Shown here piece after piece: positions 37,456-46,132 of a stretch of DNA of 64,000 bases. The notes beneath the pieces were generated by a model. It made no database searches. It was not told where the DNA came from and worked only from the letters and a program-made list of their open reading frames with translations. Location: NCBI RefSeq assembly GCF_038051985.1, contig NZ_CP150291.1:2852001-2916000 (forward strand). The letters are read 5' to 3'. A program made the position numbers and the translations under genes. How positions within the stretch are numbered: the stretch's first letter is position 1; every line of letters starts with the position of its first letter. This DNA comes from Solibacillus sp. FSL H8-0523. GTDB taxonomy: Bacteria > Bacillota > Bacilli > Bacillales_A > Planococcaceae.

Positions 37456-38054
37456 CTCACTCTCAATTTGACACCAATAGGGATTTTACGTGGATCGTAT
37501 TTATTCAATTTTTGTAATGAAGAAATCGTTACACCGTATTTTTTGGCAATAGTCGAATATGTATCACCTTTTTTTACGATGTGTGTAGCTGCTGCATTTT
37601 TAACAGCTTTATTGTTTTCTGTTTGTTTTCGTCCAGCTTGTGCAACTGGTGCTGTTGTAGCCTTTGTTTTTGGTGCTACATACGATGATTGTCCAACCCT
37701 TACCTCCGTTAATGTAAGGCTAAACTTATAGCCATTCATTACCTTACTCGATGCTTTTATAGACAACCCACTAGCCATCATATTCTTATAAATACGGCGA
37801 CCTTCATACGTGAGCAATTTACCCGTTTTCTCCATACTTTCAATGGCTTTTACCAATGTTTCTAAACGGTCATATGTTGGTCGTATTAATAAGCCTGACA
37901 ATTTAACAACAATCGGTTTACGCTCTACATGGTCAGATAGATCAATGCCTTTCTCCACCTTGTGAGTGGGAATATCCACGTCAATATCAGCATCTTCATT
38001 TTCAACGTGGATTAAATATCCTCCAAGTTTTGATGTACCTACTAGTTCTGCCAT
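37452..38054 (-). CDS. LysM-domain tail protein (XkdP-like)
   Basis: 200 residues. The N-terminal part (HVERKPIVVKLSGLLIRPTYDRLETLVKAIESM) is a tail scaffold domain. The C-terminal LysM (HIVKKGDTYSTIAKKYGVTISSLQKLN, about 153-180) binds peptidoglycan. It follows the tape measure gene as XkdP does in PBSX. Confidence 0.9.
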   Translation of the reverse strand: MAELVGTSKLGGYLIHVENEDADIDVDIPTHKVEKGIDLSDHVERKPIVVKLSGLLIRPTYDRLETLVKAIESMEKTGKLLTYEGRRIYKNMMASGLSIKASSKVMNGYKFSLTLTEVRVGQSSYVAPKTKATTAPVAQAGRKQTENNKAVKNAAATHIVKKGDTYSTIAKKYGVTISSLQKLNKYDPRKIPIGVKLRVR

Positions 38055-38056
38055 GT

Positions 38057-40219
38057 TTATCCCTCCCTCACTTGTGGCATGATTGTTCCTAGGTCTGCAA
38101 AGAAATCTTCTAATGCTTCACGGATGCTCTGCCCTGTTTCGGCGTTTGTATTGCCGCCTTGTACAATAATGTTAACTGGCGCTTGTACAGACGTTGATGC
38201 ATTATTTGTCATTTTTGTTGTCTGATAGGTGCCCTCTGCGTCGCTTAAATTATCCATATTGATGTTTGGATAACGTCCGTCACCATCAATTACACCTGTG
38301 TCACGCAACATTTGTGCGTCCTCTGCTGGTATGATTGCTTCGTCTTTATGGATTTCAGCGACCATGTCATTAGGTACACGACCAATCCCCGAACTAAAGC
38401 CAGGTACCTTACTTGCAACCCAGTCAACTGCACCACTGATACTGAAATTCGATACAGTACTTTTAAAGTTATTCCACTTACTCATCAAGCTATCAAATAA
38501 ACTTAATACCGGGCTTAGTGCCCCTGTAATATCTGATTTAATTTCAGTAAACTTTTCACCAAGCCCATCTTTTAATTGCCCAGCCTTTAAAATTACAGTG
38601 TCCCAGTTCTTATAAAGAAGGACACCAATCGCAATCGCGGCGCCAATCGCGGCTGCAATTAAAAAGATTGGTGATGTAGCAAAAGCAACAGCTGCACCAA
38701 ACGCTCCAGTAACTGTCGTCATACCTGCCGTAACCGCTGTATAAATCGGTCCTGTACCTGCGGCAAATAATAGCATGGCATTATACGCACTGACTGCTCC
38801 GGTAATTAGATAATAGGTGGCCGCTCCGCCAGCCACACCAGCAATCATAAAGCCGTACGTGTCGACGAACTCATGAATTGCACTTGTTCCGTTTAAAATG
38901 CTATTGCCGAATTCAAAAATGCTGGCAGTTCCTGCAAGTATGTGCGGTATTAATTCTTCCGCCTTTGTAGCTATTTCATCAAAAAATTCTTGAGCTGCTG
39001 GATTGTCGACAACACCAGTAATACCGATTTGTAGCTCACGCCATGCGCCGAGCATACGGTTTTTAAATGTTCCTTCAACTGCATCTGCCGCTGCCGCTGT
39101 AGCTCCTTCAAATCCTTTCATTGCCTCTGTAGTCTCAAACATTGAGTACATTACATCTTTGGTGTTATCTTCCCAAGTTGTACCCCAGAGCGCAATCCCA
39201 ACCTCGTTAGCGAGCGTCTGGTCATCCATAGCTTTTAATTCGTTAATGACGGTTGTGCTTAAATCTTTTGAAGTAACTTTACCGGCTAGCATGTCTTTCC
39301 AAAGGTTTTGTGTATCTTTCGATAAATCTTTCATCGCGGCGGCTGTTCCTTTTGAGCCGTCGGTTGACCTTAGACCAAATTCAAGTATTGCGTTATTTAC
39401 GCGGTCCATATTGTAGACACCATTTTGAGCGCCCCTCGACATCACACCGAAAAGCTCTTCAGCACTATAACCAGCTTGAGCCGCTACAGCCGAGAATTCA
39501 CCCATTTGGTCAAACATGTCGTCGGACATATTAATGCCGTTTTGACCGCCTTTAGTAAACAGGTCAAACGCTTTATCCGAACTAATACCAAAGGCGTCCA
39601 TAAGTCCTTGCGCCCCACGCGTAACCTCGTTAATTTCACTATCAAACACATTAGCTAACAACATCGCGTTTGCTGTAGCGTCGGAAAGATCTTCATCTTC
39701 TAAGTCATGCATATTTTGTTTTACGCGCGATATGGCGTCTGTAACTTCTTGCATGCTCTCTCCGTAACCACGTGCGAATGTTTCGTTGGCACTACTTTTC
39801 AATACCTCTAGTTGCTCAACGCTAGCGCCTGTCTGTGCCTCCAAACGTCCAAATGCGCCGTCAGCATCCATAGCAAATGCCCCGAAAGATATTGCTAGAC
39901 CACCTATTGCAGCACCTACTGCTAATACGCCCACTTTCAATGCACTCATCGCTTTTGTTGCTATACCAGTTTCCGTTGATACTGCGCTTATGCTACCGTC
40001 ATCGATGCCCGATAACGAACGATCAAACTCGCTTACAGCACCGTCCATCAATTCGAAATCACCTGTTAGCGCACGTGCCTCTCGTTCCATATCATCAAAG
40101 ACACCAATATCGAGTGAACGCATCATGTCGGCTATCTCATCAATCTCACGGTTCAAATCAGCAAAGGGGCTCTCGTCAATGTCGACGCCGATTTCAACAC
40201 CTAAATCACGTATTGCCAT
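38057..40219 (-). CDS. Tail tape measure protein
   Basis: 720 residues; TP901/lambda-type tape measure core (ETFARGYGESMQEVTDAISRVKQ, MGEFSAVAAQAGYSAEELFGVMS), two hydrophobic stretches (GVLAVGAAIGGLAISFGAFA; FAAGTGPIYTAVTAGMTTVTGAFGAAVAFATSPIFLIAAAI region) and a C-terminal NDMVAEIHKDEAIIPA. It sets tail length. Its first bases overlap the end of the frameshifted tail-chaperone extension (40206-40219). Confidence 0.95.
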   Translation of the reverse strand: MAIRDLGVEIGVDIDESPFADLNREIDEIADMMRSLDIGVFDDMEREARALTGDFELMDGAVSEFDRSLSGIDDGSISAVSTETGIATKAMSALKVGVLAVGAAIGGLAISFGAFAMDADGAFGRLEAQTGASVEQLEVLKSSANETFARGYGESMQEVTDAISRVKQNMHDLEDEDLSDATANAMLLANVFDSEINEVTRGAQGLMDAFGISSDKAFDLFTKGGQNGINMSDDMFDQMGEFSAVAAQAGYSAEELFGVMSRGAQNGVYNMDRVNNAILEFGLRSTDGSKGTAAAMKDLSKDTQNLWKDMLAGKVTSKDLSTTVINELKAMDDQTLANEVGIALWGTTWEDNTKDVMYSMFETTEAMKGFEGATAAAADAVEGTFKNRMLGAWRELQIGITGVVDNPAAQEFFDEIATKAEELIPHILAGTASIFEFGNSILNGTSAIHEFVDTYGFMIAGVAGGAATYYLITGAVSAYNAMLLFAAGTGPIYTAVTAGMTTVTGAFGAAVAFATSPIFLIAAAIGAAIAIGVLLYKNWDTVILKAGQLKDGLGEKFTEIKSDITGALSPVLSLFDSLMSKWNNFKSTVSNFSISGAVDWVASKVPGFSSGIGRVPNDMVAEIHKDEAIIPAEDAQMLRDTGVIDGDGRYPNINMDNLSDAEGTYQTTKMTNNASTSVQAPVNIIVQGGNTNAETGQSIREALEDFFADLGTIMPQVREG

Positions 40220-40406
40220 TCTTAGCAGCCTCCCTTGCCTCTTTAAGTTTTCTGGCTTGGATTTTCAGTACGGCATTTGCTTCGAAAATCTCGGGCATTG
40301 TCATTTTTTTCACTTCGGTGTAACTGACAATACCCTCGACTACCAGACGCCACATAAGCCATCGCTCAGTGGCACGCGCCTCGTAAAAATCCTCGTCATA
40401 TTTAAC
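40206..40406 (-). CDS. Frameshifted C-terminal extension of the tail assembly chaperone
   Basis: An open frame of 66 codons without a start at its head. It opens at the end of the chaperone gene in the frame reached by a +1 (or -2) shift. The peptide begins VKYDEDFYEARATERWLMWR and ends with a Lys/Arg/Ala-rich helix. At the junction the chaperone reads TTC CTT TTT CGT TAA. A Phe tRNA on TTT can re-pair one base forward on TTC, or two bases back on TTT. The frame ends at TGA 40208-40206, overlapping the tape measure start by 14 bases, as G-T extensions do. Confidence 0.7.
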   Translation of the reverse strand, partial: VKYDEDFYEARATERWLMWRLVVEGIVSYTEVKKMTMPEIFEANAVLKIQARKLKEAREAAKNGNT

Positions 40407-40686
40407 GAAAAAGGAATTTTGATGCGGCTTTGATTACTTCTTTATACTCTTTCATGCTTCCGAAACGATCTTCGAAAAATGCAAAGTTTACTTTTTGCAT
40501 AGTGCCGTCAATTTCTGCGAAAATTACATGCTCGAAAAGCTCTTTCGCAATTTCCTTATCCGATACTTGCCCAGCCTCATTGCGTGCGCGATCTTTTAAA
40601 TCAAGCACTTCCTCAATGCCTGGATGTTGGAATGTGAATTTTACTCCACCGATTGTTTCTGATTCTTGTTTGCCTTTTAAACTCAT
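40402..40686 (-). CDS. Tail assembly chaperone (XkdN/G-like)
   Basis: About 94 residues between the tube and tape measure genes. GGVKFTFQHPGIEEVLDLKDRARNEAG and FGSMKEYKEVIKAASKFLFR are chaperone-like. I place the start at MSLKGKQESE (40686), after GGGAGCGATATAAA, not 19 codons upstream. The stop lies on a shift-prone sequence, so a minority of ribosomes would make a longer GT-type product. Confidence 0.85.
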   Translation of the reverse strand: MSLKGKQESETIGGVKFTFQHPGIEEVLDLKDRARNEAGQVSDKEIAKELFEHVIFAEIDGTMQKVNFAFFEDRFGSMKEYKEVIKAASKFLFR

Positions 40687-40751
40687 TTTATATCGCTCCC
40701 ATTCGCGTTTTTTTAGATAATTTGTAATGTGATTCCGTTTCATAAAGCACC

Positions 40752-40777
40752 AAAAAGGACGAGCTCAAGCCCGTCCT
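40752..40777 (-). terminator. Hairpin terminator after the tail tube gene
   Basis: AGGACGAGC (40756-40764) pairs with GCCCGTCCT (40769-40777), nine pairs with one G-U, then five T on the minus strand. It would lower expression of downstream tail genes relative to the abundant sheath and tube. Confidence 0.8.
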
Positions 40778-40785
40778 CCCCTTCG

Positions 40786-41190
40786 CTATTTAACTGCATA
40801 ATCGAACACTTTCATTGTGAATACACGGTTTGATGCAGACTTACCAAACTCTTTGTCAGACGGCTTTGTAACCATCGCTTTCGTTCCGCCTACGACTTCC
40901 TTCACTTCGTTGTTCGAGTTAACCCAAACTGGTACCATAGCGCGTGAATTCGCAAAGCCATCTAGCACTGCGATTGATGGTGATGTTTGGTTGAGTGTAA
41001 TTTCAATCGTACCCATGCCATCGCCGTTAATTGATACCACTGCATCACCCTGAGCGCTTGAAGAGGCTTCAAAGTTGTCGTTATCTTTAGACGCTTTCAC
41101 CATTGTGCCGTCTGCAAACCCGGTAATAAAAATGCCCCCCACCGTTGTAACTACTTTACGCGCATCATATACGCCAATATGTCCTGTCAT
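40786..41190 (-). CDS. Tail tube protein (XkdM/DUF3277-like)
   Basis: 134 residues. HIGVYDARKVVTTVGGIFITGFADGTMV and GTIEITLNQTSPSIAVLDGFANS are typical of DUF3277 tube proteins that form the inner tube of contractile tails. It follows the sheath gene and is followed by a terminator. Confidence 0.92.
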   Translation of the reverse strand: MTGHIGVYDARKVVTTVGGIFITGFADGTMVKASKDNDNFEASSSAQGDAVVSINGDGMGTIEITLNQTSPSIAVLDGFANSRAMVPVWVNSNNEVKEVVGGTKAMVTKPSDKEFGKSASNRVFTMKVFDYAVK

Positions 41191-41202
41191 CTATACCCCT
41201 CC

Positions 41203-42204
41203 TTAAACGACCATTTCGCCATTAACAGTAGCTTCATGGATTGCTCCAGCTAGTTCAAGGCTAAATGATAATCCTTTGTAGTGTCGGTCCACACGATCCG
41301 TTGCGTTTGTTTGTGCGCGATTTTTTGCAGTAATCGTATATAAAGGCTGTCCAGCTTCATTTAACGCAATGATGCCTTGCTGTCCGGCGATTTCAAGAAT
41401 CGTTCGCGCCTCTCCTTCGATTCGAGGAATACCCACATCGTCGAATGAAATTTTGTCGTTATTAACAAATAACTGAGCGATTGCATTTTCCATGTTCACT
41501 TTCACCCAATCCTTACCGTGAATAACGTCAATATATTCACCTGATAGCATCGTTCCCTCGGATGTTTGATATTGATTTCCTTTCGATACATAAGCAAAGC
41601 CTTTTAACTCGTGAATAGCTAATAAAGTTGTCGCATCATATGGCGCTGGATCTACACCGATTAATTTTTTGAATTTGTACGTAATCGAACCAACTGTTTT
41701 CGAGCCATGACCACCAACTAATGCAATGTGTGGGTATTGCTCTAATTTGTCGTGCATCATGGCAAAAGTGCGGTCATAACGCTTAGCATTCAGTACACCT
41801 AAATCTTCTAAATTGTCGACAACGTGCAAAGCGGCTTTAAATCCTTCACCCTCGACGACATCAGATACCGCAATCATATCGTCGACTGTACCAGTAGCTA
41901 ACGATACAAAATACCAATCTTTATCGAAATGCTGTTCCAGCACTTGTTTCACGGTTACGTCTGTTCCGTCATAAGTAGCGATAGCCACTTTGCTAGTGCT
42001 CGTATCGCCTTGTTTTAAGGCAACATACGCTGCTTTATACGCATCCGTATCTTCAGGGAAATCTGCTTTTACACCGTCTGTATCGCCATAAACTTTAAAA
42101 GTAGATGGTCCTGTTTTTTGCGCTAAAATTAACGGTGTACCTAACCCCTCAAGTGAAGCTGGTTTTTTAATATTTATAATGACGTTCACATCTTTTAACG
42201 GCAT
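41203..42204 (-). CDS. Contractile tail sheath protein (DUF3383)
   Basis: 333 residues. MPLKDVNVIINIKKPASLEG at the start, HIALVGGHGSKTVGSITYKFKKLIGVDP in the middle and an insertion-and-handle C-terminus (YTITAKNRAQTNATDRVDRHYKG) identify the DUF3383 sheath family. Its presence makes this a myovirus-type prophage. Confidence 0.93.
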   Translation of the reverse strand: MPLKDVNVIINIKKPASLEGLGTPLILAQKTGPSTFKVYGDTDGVKADFPEDTDAYKAAYVALKQGDTSTSKVAIATYDGTDVTVKQVLEQHFDKDWYFVSLATGTVDDMIAVSDVVEGEGFKAALHVVDNLEDLGVLNAKRYDRTFAMMHDKLEQYPHIALVGGHGSKTVGSITYKFKKLIGVDPAPYDATTLLAIHELKGFAYVSKGNQYQTSEGTMLSGEYIDVIHGKDWVKVNMENAIAQLFVNNDKISFDDVGIPRIEGEARTILEIAGQQGIIALNEAGQPLYTITAKNRAQTNATDRVDRHYKGLSFSLELAGAIHEATVNGEMVV

Positions 42205-42686
42205 TATTCTCCCTCCATTTCATTTGGTGTGACTTTTTCAATCACATCAATTTCGTATGATTCTTGAACGCGTAACCTCAAACGTACATCAAAGCCAACA
42301 CGACGTTCGTAATCAATATTCAAAAAAACATCGCGGTTAGTAGACGGCAATACGTCGACAATCGCAATGTTATGATCAGATAATTCAATTGCACCTTTAC
42401 CCAGGAAATATAAGTGTGCTTTCTGGGCCGTATCGGTCGCACTCTCAATCGCTGCTCCGTGTGCCGTAAAAGAAAGGACCATTTCATAATCCTGTTCAAT
42501 GGATTGAGTCGTACCAACATTCTTAATAGCTGGCTGTCCCACGCCAATCGCTGGGCTTGTCTGTTTGACTGCAATAAACGGATAAGGCGGTTGTTTACCT
42601 GTTGTCTCAGCTTGTATTGTGATAGCGCCTGTGTAACTGCTCAAATACTGCTGCAACGGCATAAACCAATCGTCATACTTAATCAA
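42204..42686 (-). CDS. Tail terminator / neck protein (LIC_12616-like)
   Basis: 160 residues. PPYPFIAVKQTSPAIGVGQP and FLNIDYERRVGFDVRLRLRV match the phage neck terminator group. It would cap the tail tube before head joining. The stop overlaps the sheath ATG by one base and the start overlaps the preceding gene by eight. Confidence 0.82.
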   Translation of the reverse strand: MIKYDDWFMPLQQYLSSYTGAITIQAETTGKQPPYPFIAVKQTSPAIGVGQPAIKNVGTTQSIEQDYEMVLSFTAHGAAIESATDTAQKAHLYFLGKGAIELSDHNIAIVDVLPSTNRDVFLNIDYERRVGFDVRLRLRVQESYEIDVIEKVTPNEMEGE

Positions 42687-43023
42687 ACGAGCTCACCCCT
42701 TTCGCAATGTAGCGATGAAAGTCACCAAATGCCGTGAAATTCGCGCTTGTATCGACAGTGTACTTACTGCCATTTTGTTCGATTTTATCGCCGTGCTTAA
42801 GCGCTGTGAGGCTATAAATCTGAACATCGGCATTTGTCACAAGACCACCGAGCTGTGCGATTGTTTTAACGTCAAACGGGATAAGTGCAAGGTCAATCGT
42901 TTCTTGTGACGGCTGCCCCTCCACCCATTTACCATTAATCCAATCACCCTCAGTAGCCTCGCCGTGTAAGATGGTTGGCCGACTGTACTTTTTAACCAAG
43001 CGACTAAAATTGTACATGTTCAC
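42679..43023 (-). CDS. Head-tail joining protein, probable head completion/stopper
   Basis: 114 residues, not firmly assigned to a family. KYSRPTILHGEATEGDWINGKWVEG and YSLTALKHGDKIEQNGSKYTVD are like small phage closure proteins. The position, between the HK97-gp10-like gene and the terminator gene, supports a neck role. Confidence 0.7.
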   Translation of the reverse strand: MNMYNFSRLVKKYSRPTILHGEATEGDWINGKWVEGQPSQETIDLALIPFDVKTIAQLGGLVTNADVQIYSLTALKHGDKIEQNGSKYTVDTSANFTAFGDFHRYIAKGVSSFD

Positions 43024-43529
43024 TCGACTTCGACCTCCATTGCACCGATAAGACCACCACTATCAACGAGTGGATTATTTGAGCCTTTTCGTTCGACTGT
43101 AAACGGATGATTACGCGGATCGTTTAAATCAATTGCAAACTCTTGTATTTTCCCTCGCATTTCAAGACCAAGCATTTCAAAAAATAAATCAGGCGATACG
43201 TTGCCTGCTATTACATCACCAATGAGCTCATCGGCTTTACGTTGCACATCGGCAACTGCTTTTTCTGAGCCCGTGCGCAAAAAAGAACGCTCCGGAATAA
43301 CGATGTGTGATGTTTCAGCTTTCAAGTGCATGCCTTGAGATGCTAAATAACCACGCATTTTATCGGTCACACGAATGCGAGCGCCGTACTCATGCACTGC
43401 CGCAATCATTTCTTGCTCTGAACCTGCTGCATAACCAACCTTTGCCTTTTTGCTATTAAGCTTGCGTAAATCAGCAATAATCTCAGGTATGCGGTTGTTA
43501 TCGCGTATCGTCACGCGTATACGAGCCAT
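43020..43529 (-). CDS. HK97 gp10-like neck protein
   Basis: About 169 residues. VHEYGARIRVTDKMRGYLASQG and IPERSFLRTGSEKA are typical of gp10-like tail-completion proteins, and NPLVDSGGLIGAMEVEV is a common end. The start is ATG 43529 (MARIRVTIRD), with GGAGGTCGATGAT upstream; the 17 codons before it belong to the preceding gene's end. The stop overlaps the next start by four bases. Confidence 0.88.
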   Translation of the reverse strand: MARIRVTIRDNNRIPEIIADLRKLNSKKAKVGYAAGSEQEMIAAVHEYGARIRVTDKMRGYLASQGMHLKAETSHIVIPERSFLRTGSEKAVADVQRKADELIGDVIAGNVSPDLFFEMLGLEMRGKIQEFAIDLNDPRNHPFTVERKGSNNPLVDSGGLIGAMEVEVE

Positions 43530-43530
43530 A

Positions 43531-43875
43531 TCATCGACCTCCAAACGGTACAAAACGTACTTTTCGCAATCCAGCGGCACTCAACTTGCTAATGAGCGAC
43601 TGATTACGTTCTGTCGCGCTGTCAAACGTCTGTGACATGCCACCGATTGACTCTGATTTAATACCGGCATTACCTTGCATCTCAAACGCCACATATTGCG
43701 CTACAACGCTTTTTGCTGTGTTGGGTAGTGTTAGTGCATAATCTACAATAAACGATTGATTACAGACACGTTGCACCCACTCGATGGCATCATTAAGTTG
43801 TAACTGCAAGTACGCATCATTCGCCGTTTCCGTCTGTTCCATCTGTAGACGTGTTTTCAATTCCTGTAATTCCAT
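43531..43875 (-). CDS. Head-tail connector (gp6-like)
   Basis: 114 residues, helical. LQLQLNDAIEWVQRVCNQSF and SESIGGMSQTFDS match gp6/YqbG-like connectors that attach below the portal. The ATG at 43875 lies within the 3' part of the HeH gene and has GGAG nine bases upstream, so the 59-base overlap looks real. Confidence 0.85.
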   Translation of the reverse strand: MELQELKTRLQMEQTETANDAYLQLQLNDAIEWVQRVCNQSFIVDYALTLPNTAKSVVAQYVAFEMQGNAGIKSESIGGMSQTFDSATERNQSLISKLSAAGLRKVRFVPFGGR

Positions 43876-44146
43876 CTACACCGTCTCCAATCACCAACGC
43901 AATGAGCTCATCTTTCGTAGCACGTGCGCGATAGTCGATTTCTTCCTGATCCAAGAATGCTTTTAATAACTTCACCGGAATTTCTTCTAATTCTGCGGCT
44001 GTTTTACCGTAAAGCTCGATTTCAATCGGTTCGGTATCCTTCGTCAACTTATAGCCGCGGTCTTTAAATACCACATTGAAAGCCTTTTGTGTGACTTCAA
44101 TTGTTCGCTTACCGTTTGTAATTGATACGATTTCCATAAGTTTCAC
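43817..44146 (-). CDS. Phage protein with HeH/LEM-like domain
   Basis: 109 residues. The C-terminal IPVKLLKAFLDQEEIDYRARATKDELIALV resembles the HeH/LEM helix-extended-helix found in phage head-tail region proteins. The gene follows the capsid terminator and overlaps the connector gene by 59 bases. Confidence 0.75.
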   Translation of the reverse strand: MKLMEIVSITNGKRTIEVTQKAFNVVFKDRGYKLTKDTEPIEIELYGKTAAELEEIPVKLLKAFLDQEEIDYRARATKDELIALVIGDGVDGITGIENTSTDGTDGNGE

Positions 44147-44161
44147 CCTTTCACTTTAAAT

Positions 44162-44187
44162 AAAAAGAGTAGGCACAAGGCCCACTC
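44162..44187 (-). terminator. Terminator after the major capsid gene
   Basis: GAGTAGGC (44167-44174) pairs with GCCCACTC (44180-44187), eight pairs with one G-U, and is followed on the minus strand by five T. It would uncouple abundant capsid expression from the connector genes. Confidence 0.8.
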
Positions 44188-44198
44188 TCAATAAATCA

Positions 44199-45161
44199 TC
44201 ATCCACCTGTAACAACTGCTGGTGTAATCGCTGCAAACGCATCTTCAGACAACGTCGTGAACGCTACCTCTTGCGTCACACGTAATGCAAACATATCACG
44301 CTCGAAAAGGTTAATTGGATTGCCGTCCGCATCTTTGATTGTCGTTAATGTCGCATCTGTCGAAATCGAGTACTCCATTCCAGCAGGCATACCGTAGCGC
44401 GTCATATCCCAATTACCAGCAATTAAAAGAGCTTTAGCGTAATCCCATGATTTCGAATCAGCATAGCCGATTGGCAAGCCTAATGCTGTAGACGTTGCAC
44501 CAGCTGTCGCATCCGTGAAAATAGGCTGTTTATTTTCATCCTTCGCACCACGTAATTTCTGTTTGAATTTACGCGTAGTTGTAAAGCCATCTGGATCTTT
44601 GTCTGCATCTTCGATAAATGCCATTACACCATTTAACTCGTCGTATAAGTTACCTAACGAATTTAACGCAACCGTATTACCTGCTGCTTGAATACGTTCG
44701 AATACAGAAGTACCAGCTTCAAATGGCGAACCAACACCGAATAAGCCGGCTTGGTCAAATTTAATAGCAAAAGCTTCTGCAATTGCTGGTTTCATTTGAT
44801 TAAAGAAGTCTTTTACTGTGTATTTTAAGAACTCTTTTGAAACTGGAATAATTACACCAAGCTTGTAGGCTTTAAGTGTAGCTGTTAACCATTCAGCTTT
44901 ATCCGTTTGAATGCGCTCACCTTCACCTACCCAGTAAGCCCCTGGTCCTGACGCTAAGTACGTGAATTTTTTCTCTTGCTTGTTCATTTGCTCGTACTTC
45001 GCTAAACGAGTAAGCACCGACTGCTGCAAGAACTGCTTCACAACAAGCGTCCCTTCTTCTTTTGGTACTGCACCTGTCACTGCGTCTTGTAATAACACGT
45101 TAGCTGGGTCAAAATCAAATTGACCAATGTTTACCGATAAATATTTTTTTGCTGTTTTCAT
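44199..45161 (-). CDS. Major capsid protein (HK97-like)
   Basis: 320 residues with the HK97-like order: an N-terminal arm, VVKQFLQQSVLTRLAKYEQM, YWVGEGERIQTDKAEWLTATLKAYKLGVIIPVSKEFL, and the C-terminal ERDMFALRVTQEVAFTTLS (E-loop and A-domain parts). Its first residues, MKTAKKYLSVNIGQFD, match the start of the scaffold gene, which suggests a shared processing or docking peptide. A terminator follows. Confidence 0.93.
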   Translation of the reverse strand: MKTAKKYLSVNIGQFDFDPANVLLQDAVTGAVPKEEGTLVVKQFLQQSVLTRLAKYEQMNKQEKKFTYLASGPGAYWVGEGERIQTDKAEWLTATLKAYKLGVIIPVSKEFLKYTVKDFFNQMKPAIAEAFAIKFDQAGLFGVGSPFEAGTSVFERIQAAGNTVALNSLGNLYDELNGVMAFIEDADKDPDGFTTTRKFKQKLRGAKDENKQPIFTDATAGATSTALGLPIGYADSKSWDYAKALLIAGNWDMTRYGMPAGMEYSISTDATLTTIKDADGNPINLFERDMFALRVTQEVAFTTLSEDAFAAITPAVVTGG

Positions 45162-45188
45162 AAGTTTGTAGCCTCCAATTAGTTAATG

Positions 45189-45815
45189 TTATTTTCGTAA
45201 AGATACTTCACCAGCAATAGCACTAATGTCGATGCCGCCTGTGTCGCCGCCTTGTTGGTGGTCAATATCACGCCCGGCACCTTTAAATTTCGCGTCAACC
45301 GCTGCTTGAATCGCTTTTGTGTGAGCTTCCTCATACTTAGTTAAATTCGCTGTTGTCGCTTCTTCATCAGCCCCAATAAGGAAGTCGATTACCTCTGTCG
45401 GCAACCCCTTTTCCTGTGCTAATTTAAGCGCCTTTGTCGATAATTCCGAACGCGCACGCTCTGTACGTTCTTTTTCGATTTCTTGACGTAGCTTTTCGAC
45501 TTCGATTTCAGCCGGTGATTTGTCGGGATTGCGCTTTTTCAGCTCGTCCTCAACCAATGCGTCAAGGTTGTTCGTTTTCCATGTATCAAGGCCCTTTGTA
45601 AAGTTGCTATCCAGTAATGGTTGTAGCACCTTTTTGCCATCTGATGTAGCGAGATACGTTTTAACCGCCTCGCCTGTCACTACGTCCGTTTTGTAATACG
45701 CTTGCACCTCAGCATTGTCCTTATTCGCCTCTAAAAAGGCTTTCACTTGGTCAAATGTAAGTGCATCATCAAACTGACCGACATTGATTGTTAAACGTTT
45801 TTTGAATGTTTTCAT
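45189..45815 (-). CDS. Capsid scaffolding protein (DUF4355-like)
   Basis: 208 residues. A variable N-terminus is followed by a Glu/Lys-rich coiled coil (EIEVEKLRQEIEKERTERARSEL) and the tail AQEKGLPTEVIDFLIGADEE, typical of phage scaffolds. It begins MKTFKKRLTINVGQFDD, close to the start of the capsid protein (MKTAKKYLSVNIGQFDF). It would be removed or cut as heads mature; a Prp-like protease gene lies 29 bases upstream. Confidence 0.9.
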   Translation of the reverse strand: MKTFKKRLTINVGQFDDALTFDQVKAFLEANKDNAEVQAYYKTDVVTGEAVKTYLATSDGKKVLQPLLDSNFTKGLDTWKTNNLDALVEDELKKRNPDKSPAEIEVEKLRQEIEKERTERARSELSTKALKLAQEKGLPTEVIDFLIGADEEATTANLTKYEEAHTKAIQAAVDAKFKGAGRDIDHQQGGDTGGIDISAIAGEVSLRK

Positions 45816-45843
45816 ATTGTCCTCCTAGCCGAATAGTTCAGGC

Positions 45844-46026
45844 CTACTCGTCTTTAATGTGTACGGATAAATCATTTGGGAACTGCTCTTCAAGCTCCTG
45901 TAAATATCTCACCGACGACTGCAAAAGCGTGGAGATGACGGCGCAAATTTTGCTGTCCGTATGTCCCTCTGCCTCAATTTTTAAATAGCCGTCTGGATTG
46001 GTTGTGACTGTAATTTTTGTTGCCAT
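45844..46026 (-). CDS. Prp-like cysteine protease (ribosomal-processing protease family)
   Basis: 60 residues from ATG 46026, which follows AAAGG by eight bases. ITVTTNPDGYLKIEAEGHTDSKICAVISTLLQS resembles Prp/YsxB, with the catalytic pair His22 (GH) and Cys28 (CA). The loop between them is about six residues shorter than in S. aureus Prp (His22, Cys34), and the C-terminal part is short. Prp trims ribosomal protein L27 and, in phage 80alpha, the scaffold and capsid. The gene stands immediately before scaffold and capsid genes. The family call is from motif reading only. Confidence 0.7.
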   Translation of the reverse strand: MATKITVTTNPDGYLKIEAEGHTDSKICAVISTLLQSSVRYLQELEEQFPNDLSVHIKDE

Positions 46027-46132
46027 GCTATCAACCTTTCGCGCCCTCACTGTACGAGCCAACAAGTGCAAGGAAATGAGCTCCATTAGCTTTTATAGTC
46101 TGTTTGAGCTTTCGACTAGATAAGTGGATCAC

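Noticed and set aside
40300-40404. -1 frameshift of the tail chaperone
   Set aside because: The -1 frame after the slip site meets a stop after about 21 codons and codes nothing plausible; the +1/-2 frame is open for 66 codons.
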